Assembly: GCA_012514145.1 (NCBI GenBank)
Contig: JAAZAV010000011.1
Coordinates: 1-64,000 of the forward strand
Origin: Clostridiales bacterium
GTDB lineage: Bacteria; Bacillota; Clostridia; Oscillospirales; CAG-272
DNA length: 64,000 nt
Direction: 5' to 3'
Both the position numbers and the translations under genes were made by a program. The notes under the pieces were generated by a model. The model was not told where the DNA came from. It saw only the letters and a program-made list of their open reading frames with translations, and did not search any database. Positions within the stretch are counted from its first letter, which is position 1. The number at the start of each line of letters is the position of its first letter. Below are positions 8,559 to 17,057 of the stretch, one piece after another.

Positions 8559-9614
8559 ATGATTAATATTGCCCTTCTCGGCTTCGGAGTCATCGGCAGC
8601 GGTACCGCTAAGGTGCTGACCGACAGCTCGGCTGAAATCGCTGCGGTTGTCGGCGACGATATATATATAAAATACATTGTTGACCTCCGCGACTTTCCCG
8701 GCTCTCCGTTCGAGTCGCGGATTATTAAGGATTTCAATATCGTTCTCAATGACCCCGAGGTTCAGATCGTTGTCGAGATGTTCGGCGGCTCCCATCCTGC
8801 GTACGACTATTCGTTGGCTGCCCTCCGCGCCGGCAAAAACGTTATAACCTCAAATAAAGAGGTTGTCTCCAACTTCGGTGACGAGTTGCTTCGTGAAGCT
8901 GCCGCACACGGCTGCAGATACCTTATTGAAGCCAGTGTCGGAGGTGGAATACCGCTGATTCGACCGCTGTCTACCTCATTTGTTCCCGGCGATATTTACG
9001 AAATTGCCGGAATCCTGAACGGCACCACCAACTACATTCTGACAAGCATGACCGAAGCTGCCATAAGAGGCAAGCCAATATACATGAAGGAGTGCATCGC
9101 CGAAGCACAGCGCCTCGGATATGCCGAGCGTGATCCTTCCGCCGATGTTGAAGGCGTTGATGCCTGCCGCAAGATAAGCATCCTCACGGCTCTCGCCTTC
9201 GGGAAGCTCGTAAGCCCCGACCGCATCTCCACAAAGGGGATCACCGGAATCACCGCCGAGGATATCCGTTCTGCCGTTGCTCGTGGCAATCAGGTCAAAC
9301 TCATCGGACGTGCCGCTAAGCTGGCTGATGGACGAGTTTATGCATCTGTAGCTCCCTGCGAAGTTCCGCCAAGCTGTCCGCTGTCACATGTAAACGATGT
9401 TTTCAATGCCGTTCTGGTTCGCGGCAGAGCTTTGGGCGATGTCATTTTCTACGGTCGCGGAGCCGGCAGCCTGCCTACTGCAACTGCTGTTGTCTCCGAC
9501 ATAATTGATATTGCATCCAACATAGGTCATCAGCCATCTCAAATTCTCTGGGAGCGTGCAGACTCACTTTATACAGACAAGGCTCCCGATGATGGCGGCT
9601 TTGTAATGCTTTGA
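8559..9614 (+). CDS. hom: Homoserine dehydrogenase (short form, no ACT domain)
   Basis: Reduces aspartate semialdehyde to homoserine with NAD(P)H, the branch point to threonine and methionine. Features seen: the Rossmann motif GFGVIGSGTAKVL at the N-terminus, the catalytic-domain motif NGTTNYILT, and GAGSLPTATAVVSDI near the C-terminus. At 351 residues it ends where the regulatory ACT domain of the common ~430-residue form would begin, so threonine feedback through ACT is not expected. TTGGAG precedes ATG 8559. It is monocistronic between its own promoter and terminator. Confidence 0.93.
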   Translation: MINIALLGFGVIGSGTAKVLTDSSAEIAAVVGDDIYIKYIVDLRDFPGSPFESRIIKDFNIVLNDPEVQIVVEMFGGSHPAYDYSLAALRAGKNVITSNKEVVSNFGDELLREAAAHGCRYLIEASVGGGIPLIRPLSTSFVPGDIYEIAGILNGTTNYILTSMTEAAIRGKPIYMKECIAEAQRLGYAERDPSADVEGVDACRKISILTALAFGKLVSPDRISTKGITGITAEDIRSAVARGNQVKLIGRAAKLADGRVYASVAPCEVPPSCPLSHVNDVFNAVLVRGRALGDVIFYGRGAGSLPTATAVVSDIIDIASNIGHQPSQILWERADSLYTDKAPDDGGFVML

Positions 9615-9623
9615 ATAAACATA

Positions 9624-9670
9624 ACACCCGCCGCCCCGAAGTTGATTACCGGGTAAGGCGGGTGTCCTTG
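9624..9670 (+). terminator. Terminator after hom
   Basis: ACACCCGCC (9624-9632) pairs with GGCGGGTGT (9657-9665), followed by CCTTG. The T-run is weak. A second, 11-bp perfect inverted repeat (ATATTCTAAGC at 9683-9693, GCTTAGAATAT at 9714-9724) stands between hom and the convergent binding-protein gene and may terminate both strands. Confidence 0.65.
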
Positions 9671-9748
9671 TGAACAACATTGATATTCTAAGCTCAGTGT
9701 TTTCACACGCCGGGCTTAGAATATTGTCATATTATATACTATTCACGG

Positions 9749-11275
9749 TTATTTCATTGCTTCAAACGACGCCAGAAGTGTCTCGAGCTTTGCTTCAAAT
9801 TTCGGGTAATTAGACTCCATTGTTGAAGCAGCCGTGCCGGAATTTAATTTGACAAGCTCACGAAACTGCTGCATAACATTGCTTAGTGACGCAGAATAGA
9901 TAAATGCGAAGTCGAAGACCACCGAGTCTGATATCATATCGAGCATCTGCGATGTTTCATCATCGCGGGAATATTTCACTTTCAATGCAGTCTCATAATA
10001 TGCGGGAACAACTGAACGATAACCTTCCGCACACATAGCTTCGATTGTTGCTGCGGCGGCATCAATATCAGAACAGGTAACCGGAACCGAAACGGTCGAG
10101 AATGCGTTATGTATCCAGTTTGTGTACTTCTCCTGTGCCTCGTCGAACTTCGGAACCGGCACTATTCCGAAATCGCTTTCCATATCGCGATAGCTGTCAG
10201 CGCTTGCGAACCTGCCCGAAGCGAACAGACCGGTTTCATTCTTCAGCTTGGTTACGAGCACCGAAACATCTGAACTATTGGGGTCATACCACACAAGCTG
10301 ACCGTGATGAAGGAGCGGAATAATTTTTTCGAGAAAATCGAAGGTATGTTCCTCTTTATTATACACGAGACGCGGCAGTCCTTCGCTGTCACGGCGGCTG
10401 AGAATTACGTTACTTGCACCAACCAGGGAATCAATGTAATTGACAGATTGAGTCACATATCCGTATAGGTCATCAAAGTCAGCCACACCGTTACCGTTCA
10501 GGTCGGAATAGACCGTAGCGCAAAGTTCACCGAGTTTGTCCAGTGTCCAGCTGCCGGAGTTTATCGTGTCATACAGGCTGTCGGAAAAGAATGATGCATA
10601 CATATCTTTATTGTAATAAAATACATATGTACTCTGCAGCTTACAAAGCGAGATATCACCCGCGGCAAAGTAGAGCTGCTCATATACTTGTGCGGCATTG
10701 GCGAAGGATTCTGACCACCAGGGCTGCGCGAAATCAAGATAGTTGAACAGGTTGAGATTATACAGCAATCCCTCAAGGGCGAGCGGAGTAGCCTGACTCA
10801 TATGGTTAAGCAGGATATCGTAATCATCCGAACCGGCTGTCACCGACGCACGAATGAGTTTGTTCATTGCCGCACCGCTGTCAATACCTTCATCAGCAGT
10901 CAAAATCTTTATACCTATGTTCAACCGGTTTTCAACAGACAGCTTTCTGTCGTGCAACGCCGTATTTACTACTTCACCCGACTCTTCCGCATCGATCTCA
11001 AGACGCAAATCGGGGTCACCGAGATTTGGAGCGCTGCCGCGATGCAGGAAACGCATCTCTTTACCGCCGAAATCCAATTCAGGAAGGTTGTCCTTGGCAT
11101 TCTTTCTTAGATTCTCATCTTGGGCTTCGATGGCTTTTGTCTCTGCAACAGTCTCAGATAAAGCAGGCGGAGCGTCATTGCCGCTGCATGATACAAGTAC
11201 GCCGGATAGAATAACGGCAATTAAAAGAACGCCTGCAGTGTAACTTATTGCTTTATTCTCTGATAAAATTTTCAT
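9749..11275 (-). CDS. Extracellular solute-binding lipoprotein (ABC, family 1)
   Basis: A 508-residue lipoprotein. The N-terminus has a hydrophobic signal ending in the lipobox LVSC, then an Asp/Glu/Lys linker and a periplasmic-binding-protein type sequence resembling the large sugar-binding proteins of family 1 (Asp- and Tyr-rich, DLYGYVTQ, TNWIHNAF). No MalF/MalG-type permease or ATPase lies next to it, so it is an orphan receptor or works with a distant transporter. It is the last gene of a minus-strand operon with two sugar isomerase genes. GAGGTG precedes the start. Confidence 0.75.
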   Translation of the reverse strand: MKILSENKAISYTAGVLLIAVILSGVLVSCSGNDAPPALSETVAETKAIEAQDENLRKNAKDNLPELDFGGKEMRFLHRGSAPNLGDPDLRLEIDAEESGEVVNTALHDRKLSVENRLNIGIKILTADEGIDSGAAMNKLIRASVTAGSDDYDILLNHMSQATPLALEGLLYNLNLFNYLDFAQPWWSESFANAAQVYEQLYFAAGDISLCKLQSTYVFYYNKDMYASFFSDSLYDTINSGSWTLDKLGELCATVYSDLNGNGVADFDDLYGYVTQSVNYIDSLVGASNVILSRRDSEGLPRLVYNKEEHTFDFLEKIIPLLHHGQLVWYDPNSSDVSVLVTKLKNETGLFASGRFASADSYRDMESDFGIVPVPKFDEAQEKYTNWIHNAFSTVSVPVTCSDIDAAAATIEAMCAEGYRSVVPAYYETALKVKYSRDDETSQMLDMISDSVVFDFAFIYSASLSNVMQQFRELVKLNSGTAASTMESNYPKFEAKLETLLASFEAMK

Positions 11276-11306
11276 ATCTCACCTCATATACAGTTGCATA
11301 ATTGGC

Positions 11307-12104
11307 TTATCTTCTCAAAGTTTCCTTAAGCATCTTCAGCGCTTTCTTCAGCCCGTCAGGTGACTTGGGAGCGGCGGCTTCAAAGCTGACCGTTCCGTCG
11401 TAGCCGGAAGACTTCAACTCAGCAAGGAGCACCGCAAGTTCTGGCGAATAACCATCCTCGGGCAGTACGCTGTCATAGTCAGACACATGGATATGCAGAA
11501 TATCGGCATCACAACGGCTGATTTCTGTGGCAGGCTCGCGGGATGAAAGCATATGAATTGTGTCGGCTATCAGTTTTACATATGGAGAATTTACCGCACT
11601 AACCACCCGCATACCATCGGCGAGGGTGTTGATAAAGTTACATGACGAATTGCGCAGCGGCTCAATCATTATTCTAATACTATAAGTCTGGCATTCAGGA
11701 ACCATAACATCCCGCACCAGTGCCGAGAATTCCTCATAACCGCGACCACAGTCATATCCATCAGGCAATCGCCGGGAGCGCCCGCTTCCCAGCACTAACT
11801 TATTCGTACCGATCTGCTTTAGTCTGGGAAATACATGACGCAGATAAGCGGTTACCGCACAGGTATCGACATCTTCACCAGTAAGACGCAGATCGCCCGG
11901 GAACATCAGATTGCACACCGGAACACTAACTCCGTTTTCAACAATAAATCGGCAGACCTTTTCAAAAACCTCGTCAGATGCCGCTGCAATCGAGGTTACG
12001 CCGGCTTCAATATAGTCGAAACCGTATTCACTCATACGCAAGATTGCATCGGTACGACCGTCGATCACAGCTCTTACTATATCTAAACAGTTGCCGTAAA
12101 GCAT
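11307..12104 (-). CDS. Sugar phosphate isomerase/epimerase (xylose-isomerase-like TIM barrel)
   Basis: A 265-residue AP-endonuclease-2/xylose-isomerase-like TIM barrel. Likely metal ligands are seen in IEPLRNSSC (Glu), IADTIHM (Asp and His), ILHIHVSD (His) and VSFEAA (Glu). The family interconverts ketoses, keto-acids or keto-sugars, and the substrate is not readable. GGGAGGT precedes ATG. It lies 25 bp after the fused isomerase-dehydrogenase gene and 31 bp before the binding protein, so the three are one operon. Confidence 0.8.
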   Translation of the reverse strand: MLYGNCLDIVRAVIDGRTDAILRMSEYGFDYIEAGVTSIAAASDEVFEKVCRFIVENGVSVPVCNLMFPGDLRLTGEDVDTCAVTAYLRHVFPRLKQIGTNKLVLGSGRSRRLPDGYDCGRGYEEFSALVRDVMVPECQTYSIRIMIEPLRNSSCNFINTLADGMRVVSAVNSPYVKLIADTIHMLSSREPATEISRCDADILHIHVSDYDSVLPEDGYSPELAVLLAELKSSGYDGTVSFEAAAPKSPDGLKKALKMLKETLRR

Positions 12105-12129
12105 AATATACCTCCCTTTATTCAGAACG

Positions 12130-14028
12130 TCAGACTCTGGGAGACAGGTCTATATCGACCCAGTCTCCTCCGTTGTATGCACTTTCGTAAATTGCGTCAA
12201 GAATAATACGAGACAATCTTCCCTGCCCGCCGCATATATCCAGGGGGGCACCGGTGCGCACGGAGTTGGCGAAATTGTCGCTGCCCTGACGCCACTTAGG
12301 AACAACATCCACCGGGCATTCCTCGGTCCAACCGCCGCCGGGCTTGCTCCACCAGGCATGCTCGCCCTCGGGTCCGCCGCTTGTGCTGACATATGCGCCT
12401 TTTGTTCCGTGAATTTCGTTGCGTGCGTACCAGGAACCGGTGGGATATGTGGTTGTTGAAATGATGCTCACGAATTTTTTATCACCGTAATCCCATACGC
12501 TGGAACCAATATCCTCTCCCTCTATGTCATGACACACGGTAGCAATTGTCGCCCGAACACGTTTTGGCATTCCCAGCAGAAGCAGCATGCGATCAATCTC
12601 ATGAACGCCCTGATTCGCCATCGAACCGCTGCCGTCCATGGCACGGGTTCCGCGCCAGCCGCCGTTCTCGTTGTAGTAATCCTGGGAACGATTGATATAT
12701 AGGACAGTGCGGAACGAAATGATATCCCCGAAGAAACCGCTTTCAACAGTAGCCTTTTGCCTCAGATAGCGTATGCGGTGGCGCTCGTCGAAGTCGACGC
12801 CGAGGAGCAGTCCCTTCTCGTCCGCCAGTCGAATTGCCTTGTCGCAGTTCTCGGTACTTACGTCCATCGGCTTTGTTGTGAGAACATGCTTACCGGCGTT
12901 CATACACTGCATGGCAACCTTGCAGTGTAGACCCGTTGGCAGAACCACGTACATAACTTCAACCTCCGGGTCGTTGAGAAAAACATTGATATTGTCGGAG
13001 TACTTGACGCCGAAGACCTCGCCCACCTCTTTTGCCTTCGCAAGGTTGATATCACATACGCCGTAAAGACGAATACCGCTTGTTTCGGTGAGCTGTTTTG
13101 CGCGGACACGCCCCATTCCCAAGCCGACCACAACGAAACGCACCGGATTGTCGGCGTAGGGACGCTCAAAATCCTGCTGCACCTCTAAAGCCGCTTCGAT
13201 GCTTGATGGCGCAGCGGAAGGCCAGCTCTTGCGTATCGCTTCGATGCACAGACGAGTACACTCAACGGGGGTATAGGGGCTTCCCGCCGGATTGTGGGTC
13301 TCTATAGATACCGGGATATCGCCCCCAAGTGCCGATACGGCACGCAAGACACGAGACCAGGGCACTTTGCGGCTGTCGAAATTTTCAAGTGTCGCACGCG
13401 CCTTGACGTGGATCATGTTGGCACGTTTGATGCATTTGGTAAAGTATGCTACAGCATCTCCCTGAGCCTCTGGAAGAATTTCGAACATATTAGCGCAGTC
13501 AAACGCCATGCCCCAGCCTGTCACGTTCAGTGCATCAAGCAGCGCAATCACCTCGTCGGGCGTCTGACCGCAGTTCTCGAAGCCGAATATCAGTCCGGCT
13601 TCAAGTGCGCGTTTCTTTATGGGTTCGAACATCTCCAGCACTATGTTCATCATGTCGGGGCGCACTGCCAGCTCACCAAGCTCCTTGTCGGTTTCCTTGT
13701 GCTGCCAGTAGTTGAAGGCGCGTACCAGGCGGCAGCCAAGTATATCGGCGGCGCGAATAATACCCTCAAGCTTTTCGAGCTCTTTCTTCCGGCGTTCCTC
13801 GTCGGGCAGATGCACTTTGCACAGTGAGGACTGGATTGCACCTACACGCATACCGTTATCGTCAAGCACGCGCTTCAGCTCATGCAGTTCCTGATCAGTC
13901 TGATACTCGATACCCTTGCCGTTGATGCGGCCTCGGAAATCCACGGCTGTCATGCCCCACTCCTTTAACATGGGGAGCGCCTCGTAGAAATCCATATTTA
14001 ACTCATCGGTGAATACTGAAAGAAACAT
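12130..14028 (-). CDS. Fusion: sugar isomerase/epimerase TIM barrel + Gfo/Idh/MocA oxidoreductase
   Basis: A 632-residue protein made of two enzymes that are normally separate. Residues 1-~265 are a xylose-isomerase-like TIM barrel with all four expected metal ligands: Glu151 (FGFEN), Asp177 (FDCAN), His207 (MIHVKA) and Glu243 (SIETHNP). Residues ~296-632 are a Gfo/Idh/MocA dehydrogenase: Rossmann motif VVGLGMG, Lys386 (TKP in place of EKP), and His476/Asp479 in GVHEID. Both halves look active. NAD-dependent oxidation of a sugar coupled to isomerisation or elimination of the keto product is the natural inference. AGGAGGA precedes the start. There is no stop or frame change at the junction, so it is a genuine single ORF. 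Confidence 0.85.
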   Translation of the reverse strand: MFLSVFTDELNMDFYEALPMLKEWGMTAVDFRGRINGKGIEYQTDQELHELKRVLDDNGMRVGAIQSSLCKVHLPDEERRKKELEKLEGIIRAADILGCRLVRAFNYWQHKETDKELGELAVRPDMMNIVLEMFEPIKKRALEAGLIFGFENCGQTPDEVIALLDALNVTGWGMAFDCANMFEILPEAQGDAVAYFTKCIKRANMIHVKARATLENFDSRKVPWSRVLRAVSALGGDIPVSIETHNPAGSPYTPVECTRLCIEAIRKSWPSAAPSSIEAALEVQQDFERPYADNPVRFVVVGLGMGRVRAKQLTETSGIRLYGVCDINLAKAKEVGEVFGVKYSDNINVFLNDPEVEVMYVVLPTGLHCKVAMQCMNAGKHVLTTKPMDVSTENCDKAIRLADEKGLLLGVDFDERHRIRYLRQKATVESGFFGDIISFRTVLYINRSQDYYNENGGWRGTRAMDGSGSMANQGVHEIDRMLLLLGMPKRVRATIATVCHDIEGEDIGSSVWDYGDKKFVSIISTTTYPTGSWYARNEIHGTKGAYVSTSGGPEGEHAWWSKPGGGWTEECPVDVVPKWRQGSDNFANSVRTGAPLDICGGQGRLSRIILDAIYESAYNGGDWVDIDLSPRV

Positions 14029-14181
14029 AAAAATTCCTCCTAATTACATGCGTATGTGCCGTATGCGGCAGGCAGGTGCATACGATTGTTACTTTTAACT
14101 TATAGTTTTGCTTATTGTGTTTATGATTCTGAATTCGTCTCCGGGAGAAAACGCTGTTTTATCATTATACTTCTCTTGGAT

Positions 14182-14207
14182 ATAGTATATTCATGCTTTT
14201 ATACTAT
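14182..14207. promoter_or_regulatory. Inverted repeat in the divergent spacer (candidate operator)
   Basis: ATAGTAT (14182-14188) and ATACTAT (14201-14207) form an inverted repeat in the 452-bp spacer between the divergent minus-strand sugar operon and the beta-propeller gene. A minus-strand TATAAT-like box (14164-14169) lies beside it, but no good -35 was found. A role as regulator binding site is only suggested by position. Confidence 0.3.
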
Positions 14208-14284
14208 CATCGGTACTATTGTAACAAAGAGCGGCGTTCTCTTCAAGACTAATTTTCAGATGTTTGTAAAAATAAAACATGGAA

Positions 14285-14313
14285 TTGACACTATCGGTAT
14301 TGTAAAGTATAAT
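14285..14313 (+). promoter_or_regulatory. Consensus sigma-A promoter for the beta-propeller gene
   Basis: Perfect TTGACA (14285-14290) and TATAAT (14308-14313) boxes with a 17-bp spacer on the plus strand. The 5' leader to ATG 14481 is about 160 nt. The 110-codon ORF at 14056-14388 overlaps this promoter and is not considered real. Confidence 0.8.
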
Positions 14314-14480
14314 AAGTTTCAACGGGTATATGTATCGTACTATAATATTATCCCTTTACAACTTATGACTGGTTATAATACTCGGTAGGTATGTCATTAC
14401 CCGGGCTTAATGAATCGCAGTCGCAGAAAGAATAATCGAATTCAATACATAAATCTAATGCGTGATAAAGGAGAGTAACC

Positions 14481-15650
14481 ATGTATACACCGAAAACTTC
14501 AAGGCATTTTAAAGAGTATACCGATCCGAAATCCGGTATGATCTATTATATACTGGCTACACGGGTCGCGCCGATTCAGCAGGGCTTCTACTTTGTAAAC
14601 TCCGGCTGTGATTATAGCCGAAGGTACATCTGGTTCTACTGTGCCTGCCCGCCAAAATCCGGTCATTATACAGGTGTTGTAGATTTGGAAACTGATGAGG
14701 TCCATGTCTTCCCCGAGACCACGGGAAGCGGATGGATGGTTGATCCCCTTACCGGAAACCTCTGGTGGGGAGACAGTTCCGGCATATACATGCGAACTCC
14801 GGTTCCTGCCGACAAACCCGTGAAGATTGCCGGTATGCCTCCGAAACTCGAAGAATTGAGCGCTCGCTCGCTGGGAGGCACACATCTGACCTTCTCGCCT
14901 GACCGCAGCGAACTGTTTGTGGATGTGCAGACGCCGGAAAGAGGTTCGCATCTGGGCACTATCAAAATCGCTGACGGCAGCTATACCGAGTGGTACGCAA
15001 CAAAGCCCGGTATTCCATATAACCACGGTCAGTTCTGTCCGACAAATTCCGACCTTGCCATGGTTGCCCATGAGTATAAGCTTGATCCCGTGACAAAGAA
15101 GCATATTGCGCCACCGCTGACTGCCGAAGGGATATATCCGCGCTTGCAGCTGATCGGTCGCGACGGGAACCGTGAGATGCGACCTCCGCTGAACAATTAT
15201 GCCACACATGAATGGTGGGCAGAAAGCGGCAGGGCAATCTACTATTGCACCAAGCATTGTATTGCCCGCGACCGTCTGGATGAGAATAAACCCGAGCTTG
15301 TCTGCCACATACCCATTGAAGGCGGAAACGGCACCTGGCACGCCAACTGTACCGGGGACGAACGGTACTTTATTGTTGACGGTTCTCTGCCAAGCATGGG
15401 ACTGTCCTGGTGGCGCGGCTGCGTCTCGGTGGTTCGATTCTGGAATGATGTTACACATAAACTCTGCGACCTTATTACCTACAACCCGATTGTAGGCGGT
15501 TGGACGCCCGAAAATCCCTGCCCTTATCACATCGACCCGCATCCTCGTTTTGTCTGGGATGACGAGTGGGTGACCTTCACTTCTACCGTAACGGGAAATG
15601 TTGATTTTGCAATTGCTCCAGTGGATCAGCTTATCAGAGCTACGGAATGA
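14481..15650 (+). CDS. Beta-propeller protein, oligogalacturonate lyase-like (PL22-like)
   Basis: A 389-residue protein with no signal peptide. It reads as a seven-bladed propeller of the oligogalacturonate lyase type. The stretches YNHGQF, THEWWAESG and DPHPRFVWDD correspond in order to the conserved His-containing segments of PL22 enzymes that hold the Mn ion. PL22 enzymes cut unsaturated or short oligogalacturonides in the cytoplasm after pectin breakdown. The match is by motif memory only; a related non-lyase propeller is possible. AAAGGAG precedes the ATG. It stands alone between its promoter and a terminator. Confidence 0.6.
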   Translation: MYTPKTSRHFKEYTDPKSGMIYYILATRVAPIQQGFYFVNSGCDYSRRYIWFYCACPPKSGHYTGVVDLETDEVHVFPETTGSGWMVDPLTGNLWWGDSSGIYMRTPVPADKPVKIAGMPPKLEELSARSLGGTHLTFSPDRSELFVDVQTPERGSHLGTIKIADGSYTEWYATKPGIPYNHGQFCPTNSDLAMVAHEYKLDPVTKKHIAPPLTAEGIYPRLQLIGRDGNREMRPPLNNYATHEWWAESGRAIYYCTKHCIARDRLDENKPELVCHIPIEGGNGTWHANCTGDERYFIVDGSLPSMGLSWWRGCVSVVRFWNDVTHKLCDLITYNPIVGGWTPENPCPYHIDPHPRFVWDDEWVTFTSTVTGNVDFAIAPVDQLIRATE

Positions 15651-15689
15651 AAAACAATCATGCTGACACACCGATTACAGGAAATGAAG

Positions 15690-15739
15690 GCGACCGGGTT
15701 ACCCTTTACGGATAACCCGGTCGCTTAGTGTGTTTTTTC
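15690..15739 (+). terminator. Terminator after the beta-propeller gene
   Basis: GCGACCGGGTTA (15690-15701) pairs perfectly with TAACCCGGTCGC (15713-15724), followed by TTAGTGTGTTTTTTC. Confidence 0.88.
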
Positions 15740-15773
15740 AATTTTCTGCCGGCGGCATTCCTTAATCAGGATA

Positions 15774-16052
15774 TTACTCGGCGTATACACTAACGCACTT
15801 TCTGCTGCGGGTGATGTGCTCAAACCTGACCTTTCCGTCAATCAATGCATAAAGCGTATCGTCTCTGCCGATACCGACATTGTTGCCGGGGTGAATGTGG
15901 GTCCCGCGCTGCCTGACAATAATGTTGCCTGCAACAACGGGCTGACCATCGGAACGCTTGACACCGAGACGCTTAGACTCGCTGTCGCGCCCGTTCTTGG
16001 TTGAACCGACACCCTTCTTATGTGCAAAAAACTGTAAACTAATCTTTAACAT
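15774..16052 (-). CDS. rpmA: 50S ribosomal protein L27
   Basis: 92 residues, full length. The body [21 protein letters not shown] is typical L27. The protein begins MLKISLQFF before AHKKG, the Firmicutes N-terminal extension that the Prp protease removes so the new N-terminus can reach the peptidyl-transferase centre. It is the last gene of rplU-prp-rpmA. Unlike many Firmicutes, no obgE follows; the convergent beta-propeller gene does. Confidence 0.98.
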   Translation of the reverse strand: MLKISLQFFAHKKGVGSTKNGRDSESKRLGVKRSDGQPVVAGNIIVRQRGTHIHPGNNVGIGRDDTLYALIDGKVRFEHITRSRKCVSVYAE

Positions 16053-16087
16053 TGGTCTGACCTCCGATTTAGTTAATTGGAAGGGGA

Positions 16088-16444
16088 TTACTCCTCATCT
16101 TCCGTCTCATCCACGTCAATAAAATCGTAATATTCTTCAAGCAAGTCGTTAAGCTGGAAATAATACGCCTGTATCAGACCGGATATGGCAAAGCGCTTGC
16201 ATTCGTCCGACTCATATTCTGGCAACGCTCCCCGTGCTACAACCTTGATATCGGTGGTCTCCTCGTCTATTGTATAATCGACAGAAGAGCCGTAGGATAC
16301 CTCAATTGCATTTATGATGAGCATCGTCATTGCCGACAGTGCTGCGCAGAGCACATCGTCACCCGATTCGCCGTAGCCGGTATGTCCGGTTTCCTTGAAG
16401 CCGTAGTAAATACCATCCCGCCTGAAAAACGTAACTTTGGTCAT
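16088..16444 (-). CDS. prp: Ribosomal-processing cysteine protease Prp
   Basis: 118 residues of the YsxB/Prp family, lying between the L21 and L27 genes as usual. The catalytic pair is visible as His21 (in [12 protein letters not shown]) and Cys33 (in [11 protein letters not shown]). Prp cleaves the N-terminal extension of L27, which is present on the neighbouring rpmA product, so enzyme and substrate match. The start overlaps the L21 stop by one base. Confidence 0.95.
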   Translation of the reverse strand: MTKVTFFRRDGIYYGFKETGHTGYGESGDDVLCAALSAMTMLIINAIEVSYGSSVDYTIDEETTDIKVVARGALPEYESDECKRFAISGLIQAYYFQLNDLLEEYYDFIDVDETEDEE

Positions 16445-16755
16445 CAGCCTGCGATCTTGCTGATCTGAACCTTGGTATAGGGCTGTCTGTGACCGACCTT
16501 CTTCTTTGAGTTCTTCTTGGGCTTGTATCTTATGATGTGGAGTTTGCGACCCTTGCCGTTCTTTATAACATCAGCGGTAACGGTTGCACCCTCAACATAA
16601 GGCGCACCAACCTTAAAGGAATCGTTTGCATTCAGAGCCAGAACCTTGTCAAAAGTAACCGACTCTCCCTCGGCAGCCTCAAGCTTCTCTATGAAGATGA
16701 CGTCGCCTTCCTGAACTTTGTACTGCTTTCCGCCAGTTTCGATAATTGCGAACAC
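16444..16755 (-). CDS. rplU: 50S ribosomal protein L21
   Basis: The ORF track begins at 16797, but the conserved N-terminus [14 protein letters not shown] follows a GTG at 16755 preceded by GAGAGG at 8-nt spacing. This gives 103 residues, the standard L21 length. The C-terminal [14 protein letters not shown] is typical. It is first in the rplU-prp-rpmA operon. Confidence 0.96.
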   Translation of the reverse strand: MFAIIETGGKQYKVQEGDVIFIEKLEAAEGESVTFDKVLALNANDSFKVGAPYVEGATVTADVIKNGKGRKLHIIRYKPKKNSKKKVGHRQPYTKVQISKIAG

Positions 16756-16879
16756 GAAAAGCACCTCTCTTTCTTTTACGCCCGCCGACTTTCTCACGCG
16801 GTCGGGGCGTCAGATTCGCTGATTTAGGTACCCGCCGATGTTGACAGCGGAATTTTGAACCGTAATCACGCGTGGAGAG
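16756..16879 (-). ncRNA. Leader of the L21 operon, probable L21 autoregulatory leader
   Basis: About 120 nt separate the promoter from the GTG of rplU. On the minus strand it contains a strong hairpin directly before the Shine-Dalgarno site: ACGCCCCGAC (16801-16810 complement) pairs with GTCGGCGGGCGT (16778-16789 complement) with a small bulge. Upstream lies a GGCGGGTACCTAAATCAGCG stretch. L21 operons of Firmicutes are known to carry such a leader (Rfam L21_leader). Assignment is by position, size and structure, not by a covariance search. Confidence 0.5.
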
Positions 16880-16909
16880 AGTATAGCATATTTATATGAG
16901 CAATGTCAA
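16880..16909 (-). promoter_or_regulatory. Promoter of the L21 operon
   Basis: On the minus strand TTGACA (complement of 16904-16909) and TATACT (complement of 16880-16885) are 18 bp apart. Confidence 0.8.
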
Positions 16910-17000
16910 TACCTTTTTACGTTTTTTTACTTAATACAGCGTTTTTGACATAATGCGCAAAATATCTGCTTTCGCAATAATAATCGGGTGCAATTTGCTG

Positions 17001-17040
17001 ATAAAAAACGAAAGGAGCCGCCGATATTTTCGGCAGCTCC
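17001..17040 (-). terminator. Terminator after the Tyr-rich secreted protein
   Basis: On the minus strand GGAGCTGCCGA pairs with TCGGCGGCTCC (one G-U), followed by TTTCGTTTTTT. It lies directly downstream of the stop at 17058. Confidence 0.9.
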
Positions 17041-17057
17041 GGGAATTATTCGTATTG

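Noticed and set aside
14056-14388. 110-codon plus-strand ORF in the divergent spacer
   Set aside because: Overlaps the consensus promoter, has no ribosome site, and its composition is that of AT-rich non-coding DNA.
14499-15671. 390-codon minus-strand ORF opposite the beta-propeller gene
   Set aside because: Shadow of a well supported plus-strand gene with promoter, ribosome site and terminator; its translation has no recognisable pattern.
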